DNA from: Oceanirhabdus sp. W0125-5
GTDB taxonomy: Bacteria; Bacillota; Clostridia; Clostridiales; Clostridiaceae
Direction of reading: 5' to 3'
DNA length: 64,000 bases
NCBI RefSeq assembly: GCF_027938815.1
Contig: NZ_CP115913.1
Coordinates: 840,001 to 904,000 of the forward strand
The notes beneath the pieces are model-generated. The model saw nothing but the letters and a program-made list of their open reading frames with translations, searched no databases and had not been told where the DNA came from. Positions 28,769 to 37,495 of this stretch are shown here, in pieces. The position numbers were made by a program, and so were the translations under genes. The stretch's first letter is position 1. Every line of letters begins with the position of its first letter.

Positions 28769-29950
28769 ATGGCTAAGGCAAAGTTTGAAAGAAGTAAGCC
28801 ACACGTAAATATAGGAACAATCGGTCACGTTGACCACGGTAAGACTACAACTACAGCAGCTATCACAATGACGTTAGCAAAAGCTGGTGGAGCAGAAGTA
28901 ATGAACTATGACGAAATAGATAAAGCTCCAGAAGAAAAAGAAAGAGGAATCACAATCAATACTGCACACGTAGAGTATGAGACTGAGAACAGACACTACG
29001 CTCACGTTGACTGTCCAGGACACGCTGACTACGTTAAGAACATGATCACAGGAGCAGCTCAAATGGATGGAGCTATCTTAGTAGTATCTGCTGCAGATGG
29101 TCCAATGCCACAAACAAGAGAGCACATTCTTCTTGCATCAAGAGTAGGTGTTGAGCACATCGTAGTATTCTTAAACAAAGCTGACCAAGTTGATGACGAA
29201 GAGTTATTAGAGTTAGTAGAAATGGAAGTAAGAGAATTATTAAGCGAATACGGATTTGACGGAGACGAATGTCCAGTAGTAAGCGGATCATCATTAATGG
29301 CAATCGAAAAAGGTGAAGATCAATGTATCTTAGACCTAATGGCTGCAGTTGACGAGTGGATCCCAACTCCAGAGAGAGATACAGATAAGACTTTCTTAAT
29401 GCCTATCGAGGACGTATTCACAATCACTGGTAGAGGAACAGTTGTTACTGGAAGAGTTGAAAGAGGAATTGTTAACACTGGTGACGAATTAGAAATCGTT
29501 GGTATTAAAGAAGAGAAAATGAAGACAGTATGTACTGGAGTAGAGATGTTCAGAAAGATCCTAGACCAAGCAATGGCTGGAGATAACATCGGAGCATTAT
29601 TAAGAGGTGTTCAAAGAGCAGAAGTACAAAGAGGGCAAGTATTATGTAAGCCTGGTACAGTAAACCCACACATGAAGTTCGTAGGTCAAGTTTACGTACT
29701 TAAAAAAGAAGAGGGTGGAAGACACACTCCATTCTTCAACGGATATAGACCACAGTTCTACTTCAGAACTACAGACGTTACTGGTACTGCTAACCTTCCA
29801 GAAGGAATGGAAATGGTAATGCCAGGAGACCACATTGACATGAACGTTGAGTTAATCACTCCAATCGCTATGGAAGAAGGATTAAGATTCGCGATCAGAG
29901 AAGGTGGAAGAACAGTAGGTTCTGGTGTTGTTACTAGCATCATCGAGTAA
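28769..29950 (+). CDS. tuf: Elongation factor Tu, copy 1
   Basis: 393 residues. G1 GHVDHGKT is at 19-26, G3 DCPGHADY near 81-88 with the catalytic His, and G4 NKAD near 136-139. Two beta-barrel domains complete the protein. EF-Tu delivers aminoacyl-tRNA to the ribosome. The protein is identical to copy 2 (44738-45919), and I find only three silent DNA differences, all within the first 200 bp (AAG/AAA, ACG/ACA, AAT/AAC). This points to recent gene conversion. The codon choice is more C-rich (AAC, TAC, GAC) than in neighbours, as in highly expressed genes. Strong GAAGGAGGAG site. Confidence 0.98.
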   Translation: MAKAKFERSKPHVNIGTIGHVDHGKTTTTAAITMTLAKAGGAEVMNYDEIDKAPEEKERGITINTAHVEYETENRHYAHVDCPGHADYVKNMITGAAQMDGAILVVSAADGPMPQTREHILLASRVGVEHIVVFLNKADQVDDEELLELVEMEVRELLSEYGFDGDECPVVSGSSLMAIEKGEDQCILDLMAAVDEWIPTPERDTDKTFLMPIEDVFTITGRGTVVTGRVERGIVNTGDELEIVGIKEEKMKTVCTGVEMFRKILDQAMAGDNIGALLRGVQRAEVQRGQVLCKPGTVNPHMKFVGQVYVLKKEEGGRHTPFFNGYRPQFYFRTTDVTGTANLPEGMEMVMPGDHIDMNVELITPIAMEEGLRFAIREGGRTVGSGVVTSIIE

Positions 29951-29981
29951 TATCTAAGTTTATAATAGATAAAGATAAATT

Positions 29982-30012
29982 TGGACTGGGGTAACACCTA
30001 GTCCTTTTGAAA
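29982..30012 (+). terminator. Terminator after tuf copy 1
   Basis: Stem GGACTGGG / CCTAGTCC with one wobble, small loop, followed by TTTT. Confidence 0.7.
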
Positions 30013-30057
30013 GTAATAAAAAAAGCAAATAATACTAAAGTGTATAAAAATGTCTAG

Positions 30058-30087
30058 TTGACATGGTGTATAACTTTGTGATAAATT
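30058..30087 (+). promoter_or_regulatory. Promoter for rpmG-secE-nusG
   Basis: TTGACA (30058-30063), 18-nt spacer, TAAATT (30082-30087) with an extended -10 TG at 30079-30080. It lies 70 nt before the rpmG start. Confidence 0.7.
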
Positions 30088-30155
30088 AGTTTAGTAAATA
30101 AAAAAGAGATACGAATATACCAATAATTGGGTTTAAACTAGGAGGTGTGTTTAAA

Positions 30156-30305
30156 GTGAGAATTAAAGCTACTTTAGCATGTACGGAATGTAAGCAAAGA
30201 AACTATGATACTATGAAGAATAAGAAGAACAACCCTGAGAGAATTGAAATGAAAAAATATTGTAAATTCTGTAAGCAACATACACTACACAGAGAAACTA
30301 AGTAG
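30156..30305 (+). CDS. rpmG: 50S ribosomal protein L33, zinc-binding form
   Basis: 49 residues, starting at GTG after a strong AGGAGGTG site. The sequence has two CxxC pairs (ACTECKQ near 8-12 and YCKFCKQ near 36-39), so this is the zinc-binding (C+) version of L33. It lies in the standard rpmG-secE-nusG order downstream of tuf. Too short to be found by simple length cut-offs, but start signal, composition and context are unambiguous. Confidence 0.95.
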   Translation: MRIKATLACTECKQRNYDTMKNKKNNPERIEMKKYCKFCKQHTLHRETK

Positions 30306-30334
30306 GTATAATTATATATGGGGATGTGAATAGA

Positions 30335-30565
30335 ATGGCTGTAAATGGGAAAGTGAAAAAAAACGAAAACAAGACAGCTAACAAAGGAAGCTTGGCTTTT
30401 TTTAAGAACACTAAAGCAGAATTTAAGAGAATTACGTGGGCTCCGAAGAAGGATGTGAAAAAGGCATTAGAAGCGGTTGCTTTATGTTGCACTTTTTATG
30501 TTTTGTTAATCTCTCTTTGTGACAGTGTATTCATGAAGGTGTTTAGTGTTATATTTAGCCGATAA
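30335..30565 (+). CDS. secE: Preprotein translocase subunit SecE
   Basis: 76 residues, single-span SecE form. A basic N-terminus is followed by the amphipathic helix FFKNTKAEFKRITWAPKKDVKKA, the family signature. One membrane helix follows (about 48-68). It clamps SecY in the Sec channel. I use ATG 30335 with the GGGGATGTG ribosome-binding site; an in-frame GTG at 30326 overlaps that site. Small, but position between rpmG and nusG is diagnostic. Confidence 0.93.
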   Translation: MAVNGKVKKNENKTANKGSLAFFKNTKAEFKRITWAPKKDVKKALEAVALCCTFYVLLISLCDSVFMKVFSVIFSR

Positions 30566-30599
30566 CGTAAAGGAGGTAGGGCGATAGTCCCTGGAAATT

Positions 30600-31124
30600 A
30601 TGAATGAAAACAATGCAAAATGGTATGTAGCACATACGTACTCGGGATATGAAAACAAGGTTAAAGCTAATATTGAAAAGACAATAGACAATAGAAATCT
30701 TCATGAGTTGTTTTTTGATATCGTTGTTCCTATGGAGGAACAAGTTGAAATTAAAGATGGTAAGAAAAAAGTAACTCAAAAAAAGGTTTTCCCTGGGTAT
30801 GTCATGGTTAAGATGATCATGACTGATGAGTCATGGTATGTCGTTAGAAATACTCGCGGAGTTACAGGATTTGTAGGTCCAGGATCTAAACCAGTTCCTC
30901 TTACTGAAGAAGAAGTTAAGGCTATGGGAATTAAAGACAAGATTATTGAAGTTGATTTTGAGGTTGGTGACAGTGTAAGAATCGTAACAGGTCCGCTAGA
31001 GAACTTTGTTGCATTAATACAGGAAATTAACCTTGAAAAACAAAAAATAAAAGGATTAGTCGACATGTTTGGCAGGGAAACACCTGTTGAACTTGATTTC
31101 AATCAAATAAAACATTTAGATTAA
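30600..31124 (+). CDS. nusG: Transcription antitermination/pausing factor NusG
   Basis: 174 residues. The NGN domain begins AKWYVAHTYSGYENKV (6-21). The KOW motif sits in VGDSVRIVTGPLENFVALIQEI (about 121-142). NusG binds RNA polymerase and modulates pausing, termination and transcription-translation coupling. The good AAAGGAGG site lies about 25 nt before the ATG, with a small AGGG/CCCT hairpin in between; a closer weak TGGA is at 30592. No better in-frame start exists since a TAG occurs at 30585. Followed by the L11 leader. Confidence 0.95.
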   Translation: MNENNAKWYVAHTYSGYENKVKANIEKTIDNRNLHELFFDIVVPMEEQVEIKDGKKKVTQKKVFPGYVMVKMIMTDESWYVVRNTRGVTGFVGPGSKPVPLTEEEVKAMGIKDKIIEVDFEVGDSVRIVTGPLENFVALIQEINLEKQKIKGLVDMFGRETPVELDFNQIKHLD

Positions 31125-31154
31125 TGTACTTATGCAAAGGATATCCTTTGCTAA

Positions 31155-31184
31155 GTGGGAGGATTAAAAATCCGCATTTACCAC
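31155..31184 (+). promoter_or_regulatory. Ribosomal protein L1 operator mimic upstream of rplK
   Basis: GTGGGAGGAT...ATCCGCATTTACCAC. Outer stem GTGG (31155-31158) / CCAC (31181-31184), an asymmetric internal loop, and inner stem GGAT / ATCC. The same GTGGGAG...TACCAC outline occurs in the L1-binding helix of the 23S rRNA in this window (1197-1256). L1 autoregulation of the L11 operon through such mimicry is established in E. coli; its use here is inferred. A GCAAAGGATATCCTTTGC palindrome lies just upstream (31134-31151). Confidence 0.7.
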
Positions 31185-31203
31185 AAATCAGGAGGTGTAA
31201 CAC

Positions 31204-31629
31204 ATGGCTAAAAAAATTACAGGCTATATTAAACTTCAATTACCAGCAGGAAAAGCTACTCCAGCACCACCAGTAGGACCGGCTTTAGGTCAACACGGTG
31301 TTAACATTATGGCTTTTACTAAGGAGTTTAACGCAAAAACTGCAGATCAAGCAGGAATGATTATTCCAGTTGTTATAACAGTATATCAGGATAGATCATT
31401 CACGTTTATCACTAAAACTCCACCAGCTCCAGTTCTAATCAAGAAAGCTATTGGTTTAGAAAGTGGATCAGGAGAGCCTAACAGAAACAAAGTTGGTAAG
31501 ATAACTAAAGCGCAAATTAAAGAAATAGCTGAAATTAAAATGCCAGACTTGAATGCTGCAACAATCGAAACTGCAATGAGCATGATCGAAGGTACAGCAA
31601 GAAGTATGGGTGTTGAAGTAGTAGAATAG
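31204..31629 (+). CDS. rplK: 50S ribosomal protein L11
   Basis: 141 residues. N-terminal domain [34 protein letters not shown] includes the proline-rich [10 protein letters not shown] loop that contacts thiostrepton and EF-G. C-terminal rRNA-binding domain near 75-141. It builds the GTPase-associated stalk base on the 23S region seen at 180-260. AGGAGGTG site before the ATG. First gene of rplK-rplA, preceded by an L1-operator mimic. Confidence 0.98.
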   Translation: MAKKITGYIKLQLPAGKATPAPPVGPALGQHGVNIMAFTKEFNAKTADQAGMIIPVVITVYQDRSFTFITKTPPAPVLIKKAIGLESGSGEPNRNKVGKITKAQIKEIAEIKMPDLNAATIETAMSMIEGTARSMGVEVVE

Positions 31630-31646
31630 TTATAATGCCCAATAAA

Positions 31647-31673
31647 GTGGGAGGTTGTAACCGCTAATACCAC
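31647..31673 (+). promoter_or_regulatory. Second L1 operator mimic between rplK and rplA
   Basis: GTGG (31647-31650) / CCAC (31670-31673) outer stem and GGTT (31653-31656) / AACC (31659-31662) inner stem, with GA on the left and GCTAATA on the right. It has the same architecture as the copy upstream of rplK and the 23S L1-binding helix. It ends 4 nt before the rplA ribosome-binding site, so L1 binding could block it directly. Function is inferred. Confidence 0.68.
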
Positions 31674-31689
31674 GAAGGAGGATTAAAAA

Positions 31690-32385
31690 ATGGCTAAAAA
31701 AGGTAAGAATTATGTAGAAAGTGCTAAAATAGTTGATAGAAACACACTATATACGCCAGCAGAAGCTTTAGAATTAGTTCAAAAAACAGCTAAGGCTAAG
31801 TTTGATGAAACTGTTGAGCTTCACGTTAAACTAGGGGTAGACCCAAGACACGCTGACCAACAAGTAAGAGGTGCTGTTGTACTTCCACACGGAACAGGTA
31901 AAACTGTTAGAGTGTTAGTTTTCGCTAAAGGTGAAAAAGCTAAAGAAGCAGAAGCAGCTGGAGCTGATTTTGTTGGAGCAGAGGAATTAGTAGCTAAAAT
32001 TCAACAAGGTTGGTTTGGATTTGATGTTGCTGTTGCAACACCAGATATGATGGGTGTTGTTGGAAGAATAGGTAGAGTATTAGGACCTAAAGGTTTAATG
32101 CCTAACCCAAAATCAGGAACAGTAACTTTTGATGTTGAAAAAGCTATTAATGACATCAAAGCTGGTAAGGTTGAATACAGAGTTGATAAAACTTCTATCG
32201 TTCACGTACCAATCGGAAAGAAATCTTTTGATGCTGAAAAGCTTTCAGAAAACTTCCAAGCATTAATGGGAGCATTAATTAAAGCTAAACCAGCAGCTGC
32301 TAAAGGTCAATACGTTAAGTCTGTTAGCGTTGCTAGCACAATGGGACCTGGAATTAAAATTAACCCAGCAAAAATATTAGATTAA
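31690..32385 (+). CDS. rplA: 50S ribosomal protein L1
   Basis: 231 residues, the standard length. Signature motifs are [38 protein letters not shown] and [19 protein letters not shown]1 forms the mobile stalk that handles deacylated tRNA at the E site and is a translational repressor of its own operon in studied bacteria. AAGGAGG site before the ATG. Followed by the promoter and leader of rplJ. Confidence 0.98.
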   Translation: MAKKGKNYVESAKIVDRNTLYTPAEALELVQKTAKAKFDETVELHVKLGVDPRHADQQVRGAVVLPHGTGKTVRVLVFAKGEKAKEAEAAGADFVGAEELVAKIQQGWFGFDVAVATPDMMGVVGRIGRVLGPKGLMPNPKSGTVTFDVEKAINDIKAGKVEYRVDKTSIVHVPIGKKSFDAEKLSENFQALMGALIKAKPAAAKGQYVKSVSVASTMGPGIKINPAKILD

Positions 32386-32399
32386 TTTCGAAATTCTTG

Positions 32400-32428
32400 T
32401 TGACAAACGATGTTAAGTGTAGTAATAT
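32400..32428 (+). promoter_or_regulatory. Promoter for rplJ-rplL
   Basis: Perfect TTGACA (32400-32405), 17-nt spacer, TAATAT (32423-32428). It begins 15 nt after the rplA stop. Confidence 0.85.
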
Positions 32429-32449
32429 AGTTAATGTTGTTAAGGAAAA

Positions 32450-32572
32450 TTAAAAAATATTCCGTAGACAGTAGGTGTTGAAAAACGTAAGCTATGTCGC
32501 CTGCCGAGGATTCCATTGATACTTAATTAATTAAGATATTTGGTCTCTTCATGTCTATGGAGAGACTTTTTA
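32450..32572 (+). promoter_or_regulatory. L10-type leader RNA with attenuator terminator
   Basis: The 5' part (around 32460-32512) contains paired blocks such as GGAAAAT... and CCGAGGATTCC and a central stem-loop around TGTTGAAAAACGTAAGC. It resembles the known L10 leader of Firmicutes, which binds L10-(L12)4. It is followed by a terminator stem GTCTCTTCAT (32543-32552) / ATGGAGAGAC (32557-32566) with T5. Excess L10 would favour termination before rplJ. The leader fold is assigned by pattern and position. Confidence 0.8.
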
Positions 32573-32604
32573 AATATTAAATAAATTGCAGGGAGGTGTA
32601 TGCA

Positions 32605-33099
32605 GTGGCAGGTAAGAATAGAATGATTAAAGAAGCTAAAGTTCAAGAGATCAGAGAGAAACTTGAAAAAGCACAATCAGTAATCTTAACTAATTACCAA
32701 GGTCTTACTGTTGAAGAAGACACTCAATTAAGAAAGCAATTCAGAGAAACTGGAGTTGAATATAAAGTATTCAAAAACACTTTAGTAAAATTAGCTCTTA
32801 AAGAGTTAGGAATTGAAGGTCTTGATGAGCATTTAGAAGGGCCTGTTTCTATGGCGTTAGGATATGAAGATCCTACTGCACCAGGTAGAGTAATTAGTGC
32901 TTTTATGAAAGATCATAAAGCATTAGAATTAAAAGCAGGTTTAGTTCAAGGTGAAGTTTACGATTTAGAAAAAATCACAGCTTTCGCATCAATACCACCA
33001 AGAGAGGTATTACTTGCAAAGTTACTTGGAAGTTTACAATCACCAATATCAAAGTTTGCATACTTAGTTAAAGCTATCGCTGATAACAAAGAAGCATAA
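32605..33099 (+). CDS. rplJ: 50S ribosomal protein L10
   Basis: 164 residues. N-terminal RNA-binding domain includes [31 protein letters not shown], then [11 protein letters not shown]. The C-terminal helix (about 135-164) binds L7/L12 dimers. It anchors the ribosomal stalk. I start at GTG 32605, 8 nt after GGGAGG; an in-frame GTG at 32596 overlaps that site. Upstream L10 leader implies autoregulation with rplL. Confidence 0.95.
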   Translation: MAGKNRMIKEAKVQEIREKLEKAQSVILTNYQGLTVEEDTQLRKQFRETGVEYKVFKNTLVKLALKELGIEGLDEHLEGPVSMALGYEDPTAPGRVISAFMKDHKALELKAGLVQGEVYDLEKITAFASIPPREVLLAKLLGSLQSPISKFAYLVKAIADNKEA

Positions 33100-33158
33100 T
33101 TAGTAAAAATAATTAAAAAAAAGAATGTACGGTTAAAATATATGGAGGTGTACTAAAA

Positions 33159-33521
33159 ATGACAAGAGAGCAAATTATTGAAGCTATCAAAGAAATGTCT
33201 GTTATGGAATTAAATGAGTTAGTTAAAGCATGTGAAGAGGAGTTTGGAGTAAGCGCTGCTGCACCAGTTGCTGCTGCAGGTGCTGCTGCTGCAGGTGGAG
33301 CTGCTGAGAAAACTGAGTTTGACGTTGTTCTTGCTTCTGCTGGATCAAGCAAAATCAAAGTAATCAAAGCTGTAAGAGAACTTACTGGTTTAGGATTAAA
33401 AGAAGCTAAAGAAATCGTAGATGGAGCTCCTAAGACAATCAAGGAAGCTGTAGCTAAAGATGCTGCTGATGAAATGAAAGCTAAGTTAGAAGAAGTTGGA
33501 GCAGTTATTGAATTAAAATAA
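33159..33521 (+). CDS. rplL: 50S ribosomal protein L7/L12
   Basis: 120 residues. The N-terminal dimerisation and L10-binding domain (about 1-32) is followed by an Ala/Gly-rich hinge ([13 protein letters not shown], about 36-50). The C-terminal factor-binding domain has [28 protein letters not shown]. It recruits EF-Tu, EF-G, IF-2 and release factors. GGAGGTG site before the ATG. Terminated before rpoB. Confidence 0.98.
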   Translation: MTREQIIEAIKEMSVMELNELVKACEEEFGVSAAAPVAAAGAAAAGGAAEKTEFDVVLASAGSSKIKVIKAVRELTGLGLKEAKEIVDGAPKTIKEAVAKDAADEMKAKLEEVGAVIELK

Positions 33522-33536
33522 TAATAGCCGACTAGG

Positions 33537-33567
33537 AGGGCACTTAATTTAAGTGCCCTTTTTTTAC
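33537..33567 (+). terminator. Terminator after rplL
   Basis: Perfect 9-bp GC-containing stem AGGGCACTT (33537-33545) / AAGTGCCCT (33551-33559), followed by seven T residues. It separates rplJL from rpoBC. Confidence 0.92.
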
Positions 33568-33577
33568 TTAATGAATG

Positions 33578-33655
33578 TTGACAATGAAAAAGAAATATGA
33601 TAATATAGATAATTGCATTGATTTGTTGAAATTTAATATTATTATACTATAAAAT
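33578..33655 (+). promoter_or_regulatory. Promoter(s) of rpoB-rpoC
   Basis: Main candidate TTGACA (33578-33583), 17-nt spacer, TAATAT (33601-33606). A second, weaker one is TTGAAA (33626-33631), 16-nt spacer, TATAAA (33648-33653). Together with the preceding terminator, they give rpoBC its own transcription unit. Confidence 0.75.
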
Positions 33656-33763
33656 ATTAGTTTTTTGTGTAATAAAGGGTATTTTGGATAAGAACTAGGG
33701 TATAATAATAAGATGGTAATGCAATTAGTGCTGCTATTTTACTTAAGCAAGGAGTGAAAGTTA

Positions 33764-36700
33764 ATGGTACATCCTATCCAAGTTGGTAAAAGGACCAGAA
33801 TGAGCTTTTCAAAAGTTCAAGAGGTTGCAACTATGCCTAACCTTATAGAGGTACAGTTGAACTCATACAACTGGTTTCTAGATGCTGGTCTTAAAGAGGT
33901 TTTTAATGACATAAATCCTATACAGGACTATACAGGTAATTTAGTGTTAGAATTTGTTGATTACAATTTAGATTATGACAACACAAAGTATGACGTTGAA
34001 GAGTGCAAAGATAGAGACTCTACTTTTGCAGCGCCTCTAAAAGTTAAAGTTAGATTGACTAATAACGAAACTGGCGAAATTAAGGAACAAGAAGTATTCA
34101 TGGGAGACTTCCCAATAATGACAGAACAGGGTACATTCGTAATTAATGGAGCTGAAAGAGTAATCGTAAGTCAGCTTGTTAGATCACCGGGAGTATATTA
34201 TAGTTACAATGTTGATAAGACAGGTAAAAAACTATATTCTTCAACAATAATTCCTAATAGGGGAGCTTGGTTGGAGTACGAGACGGACTCTAATAACATA
34301 ATTTACGTAAGAATCGACAAAACAAGAAAACTTCCTATAACTGTATTAGCGAGAGCTATGGGGTATGGGAGTGACTTACAGTTAACTCAATTCTTCGGAG
34401 AAGAAGAGAGATTAACGGCATCTATAGAAAAAGACAATACTAAGACAGAAGAAGAAGGTCTTTTAGAAATATATAAGAGGCTAAGACCAGGCGAGCCTCC
34501 GACTGTTGAAAGTGCTAAAAGTCTTATAAATTCACTATTCTTTGATGCTAAAAGATATGATCTATCAAAAGTAGGAAGATATAAGTTCAACAAAAAACTT
34601 AGCATAAGTAACAGACTTATAAATCAGATTGCAGCTGAAAATATTGTTAATCCTGAAACAGGAGAAATAATTGTTGAAGAGGGTGCAAAGATTTCAAGAG
34701 ATAAAGCTCAAGAAATCGGTAATTCGGGTATAAACTCAGTTGATGTTCTTGTGGAAGATAAAATCATAAGAGTTATTGGAAATCACTTTGTTGATATCAA
34801 TAATTTTGTTGATTTTGATGCTGCAGAATTGGGTGTTAAAGAGATGGTGCATTATCCTACATTAAAAGATATTATGGATAATTGCGAAAATGAAGAAACG
34901 TTAAAAGTTGAAATTAAAAAGAATATAAATAAATTAATTCCTAAGCATATTGTAAAAGATGATATGTTAGCTACTATTAGTTATCAAATTGGTCTAGTAT
35001 ATGGCATTGGATATTCTGATGACATTGACCACTTAGGAAATAGAAGATTAAGATCAGTGGGAGAATTGTTACAAAATCAATTTAGAATTGGTCTTTCAAG
35101 AATGGAAAGAGTTATTAAAGAAAGAATGACTATTCAAGAACAAGAAGGTATTACGCCACAAGGGCTTATCAATATAAGACCAGTTACTGCGGCTATAAAA
35201 GAATTCTTCGGAAGCTCTCAATTATCTCAGTTCATGGATCAAACAAATCCTCTTTCTGAATTAACTCATAAGAGAAGATTATCTGCGCTTGGTCCAGGAG
35301 GTCTTTCAAGAGAAAGAGCTGGATTTGAGGTTAGAGACGTTCACCACTCTCACTATGGTAGAATGTGTCCTATTGAAACTCCAGAGGGACCAAACATTGG
35401 ATTAATTAACTCTTTAGCAGCGTACGCAAAGGTTAATGAATATGGATTTATGGAAACGCCATATAGAATAGTAAAAGATGGTGTAGCAACTGATGAAATA
35501 AGATATTTCACAGCTAATGAAGAAGATGGGCACTTGATAGCGAAAGCACAAGAACCACTTGATGAGAATGGTAAGTTTATTGATGATAAAGTTACAGTAA
35601 GAGATAAAGAGGAAGCTATTATTGTTCCAGCAACACAAGTAGATTTAATGGATATATCTCCAAGACAGATTGTTTCGGTTGCGACATCTATGATTCCTTT
35701 CTTAGAAAATGATGACGCGTCACGTGCGCTGATGGGATCAAACATGCAACGTCAGGCAGTACCGTTATTAAAGCCAGCAGCTCCGTACGTAGGAACTGGT
35801 ATAGAACACAGAGCGGCTGCTGATTCAGGGGTATTACCTAAATCTAGGTATGACGGTGTTGTTGAGTATGTTAGTGCTAATGAAATTAAGATTAGAAGAG
35901 ATGAAACAGGTATAGTAGATACTTATAACTTATTAAAATTCAAACGTTCAAATCAAGGAACATGTATTAACCAAAGACCTTTAGTTGATAAAGGTGAGAG
36001 AGTTAAGGCTGGAGATGTATTAGTGGATGGTCCATCTACTGATCTTGGAGAAATTGCTCTTGGTAAGAATATAAGAATTGCTTTCTTAACTTGGGAAGGT
36101 TATAACTATGAGGATGCGATGTTAGTATCTGAAGAGTTAGTTAAAGAGGATGTATTCACGTCTCTTCATATAGAAGAATATGAATGTGAAGCAAGAGATA
36201 CTAAGTTAGGACCTGAAGAAATAACAAGAGATATCCCTAATGTTGGTGAAGATGCCCTTAAGGATCTTGATGAAAGAGGAATAATCAGAATAGGTGCTGA
36301 GGTTAAATCAGGTGATATATTAGTTGGTAAGGTAACACCTAAGGGTGAAACAGAACTTACTGCTGAAGAAAGATTATTAAGAGCTATCTTTGGTGAAAAA
36401 GCTAGAGAAGTAAGAGATACTTCATTAAGAGCTCCGCATGGAGAAGATGGTATTATCGTTGACGTTAAAGTCTTTACAAGAGAAAATGGAGATGAATTAC
36501 CACCAGGGGTAAATAAATTAGTAAGAGCTTATATAGCTCATAAGAGAAAGATATCTGTAGGAGATAAGATGGCAGGAAGACACGGTAATAAGGGTGTTAT
36601 TTCTAGAATTCTTCCTGTTGAAGATATGCCATTCTTACCAGATGGTAGACCAGTACAGTTGTGCTTAAATCCTCTAGGGGTTCCTTCTCGTATGAATATC

Positions 36701-37474
36701 GGTCAGGTACTAGAAATGCATTTAGGTTGGGCTGCAAGTAAGTTGGGTTGGCATGTAGCTACTCCAGTATTTGATGGTGCAGTTGAGTCGGATATAGAAG
36801 AGTGCCTAGAAAAAGCAGGATATGACAGAGATGGTAAAACAGTTCTTTACGATGGTAGAACGGGAGAGCCATTTGAGAATAGAGTTACAGTTGGAATAAT
36901 GTACATCTTAAAATTACACCACTTAGTTGATGACAAGATGCATGCAAGATCAACTGGACCATACTCATTAGTTACTCAACAACCATTGGGTGGTAAAGCT
37001 CAATTTGGTGGTCAGAGATTCGGAGAGATGGAGGTATGGGCGCTTGAAGCATACGGAGCTGCTTATACTTTACAAGAAATCTTGACTGTTAAATCTGACG
37101 ATGTAGTTGGAAGAGTTAAAACTTATGAGGCTATAGTTAAAGGTGAAAATATTCCAGAACCAGGAGTTCCAGAATCTTTCAAAGTTCTTATTAAAGAATT
37201 CCAGGCATTGTGTATTGATGTTAAAGTACTTGGTGAAGATAATACTGAAATAGTACTAAAAGAATCTGTTGAAGAAGATGGCGAAGAACTTGGTGTATAT
37301 ATAGAAGGTAATGAAGATTCTGTACCTACAGAAAAAGATAAAAGTGAAATTGAAGCTAATAGCGTGATAGAAGAAGTGGAACCAGATGCGGACGAATTCA
37401 CGGAATTAGATTTAGATGATGTATCTTTAAATAGTTTTGAATTAGATTTAAACGATGTTACTGATGAACACTAA
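33764..37474 (+). CDS. rpoB: DNA-directed RNA polymerase subunit beta
   Basis: 1236 residues. The rifampicin pocket [32 protein letters not shown] (around 487-518) has the wild-type Asp, His and Ser at the classic resistance positions. Catalytic-site segments include [24 protein letters not shown]. The protein ends in a strongly acidic tail of roughly 60 residues that contains two ELDL-D/N-DV repeats (ELDLDDV and ELDLNDV). ATG after AAGGAG. It is separated from rpoC by 21 nt. Confidence 0.98.
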   Translation: MVHPIQVGKRTRMSFSKVQEVATMPNLIEVQLNSYNWFLDAGLKEVFNDINPIQDYTGNLVLEFVDYNLDYDNTKYDVEECKDRDSTFAAPLKVKVRLTNNETGEIKEQEVFMGDFPIMTEQGTFVINGAERVIVSQLVRSPGVYYSYNVDKTGKKLYSSTIIPNRGAWLEYETDSNNIIYVRIDKTRKLPITVLARAMGYGSDLQLTQFFGEEERLTASIEKDNTKTEEEGLLEIYKRLRPGEPPTVESAKSLINSLFFDAKRYDLSKVGRYKFNKKLSISNRLINQIAAENIVNPETGEIIVEEGAKISRDKAQEIGNSGINSVDVLVEDKIIRVIGNHFVDINNFVDFDAAELGVKEMVHYPTLKDIMDNCENEETLKVEIKKNINKLIPKHIVKDDMLATISYQIGLVYGIGYSDDIDHLGNRRLRSVGELLQNQFRIGLSRMERVIKERMTIQEQEGITPQGLINIRPVTAAIKEFFGSSQLSQFMDQTNPLSELTHKRRLSALGPGGLSRERAGFEVRDVHHSHYGRMCPIETPEGPNIGLINSLAAYAKVNEYGFMETPYRIVKDGVATDEIRYFTANEEDGHLIAKAQEPLDENGKFIDDKVTVRDKEEAIIVPATQVDLMDISPRQIVSVATSMIPFLENDDASRALMGSNMQRQAVPLLKPAAPYVGTGIEHRAAADSGVLPKSRYDGVVEYVSANEIKIRRDETGIVDTYNLLKFKRSNQGTCINQRPLVDKGERVKAGDVLVDGPSTDLGEIALGKNIRIAFLTWEGYNYEDAMLVSEELVKEDVFTSLHIEEYECEARDTKLGPEEITRDIPNVGEDALKDLDERGIIRIGAEVKSGDILVGKVTPKGETELTAEERLLRAIFGEKAREVRDTSLRAPHGEDGIIVDVKVFTRENGDELPPGVNKLVRAYIAHKRKISVGDKMAGRHGNKGVISRILPVEDMPFLPDGRPVQLCLNPLGVPSRMNIGQVLEMHLGWAASKLGWHVATPVFDGAVESDIEECLEKAGYDRDGKTVLYDGRTGEPFENRVTVGIMYILKLHHLVDDKMHARSTGPYSLVTQQPLGGKAQFGGQRFGEMEVWALEAYGAAYTLQEILTVKSDDVVGRVKTYEAIVKGENIPEPGVPESFKVLIKEFQALCIDVKVLGEDNTEIVLKESVEEDGEELGVYIEGNEDSVPTEKDKSEIEANSVIEEVEPDADEFTELDLDDVSLNSFELDLNDVTDEH

Positions 37475-37495
37475 TAGTGAAGGGAGGATAAACCC

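Noticed and set aside
28874..29833. Antisense frames opposite tuf copy 1, repeated opposite tuf copy 2
   Set aside because: Their duplication only reflects the identical tuf sequence; no start signals or known domains.
33701..33706. TATAAT close to the rpoB start
   Set aside because: No matching -35 hexamer at a suitable distance; the promoter at 33578-33606 is much better.
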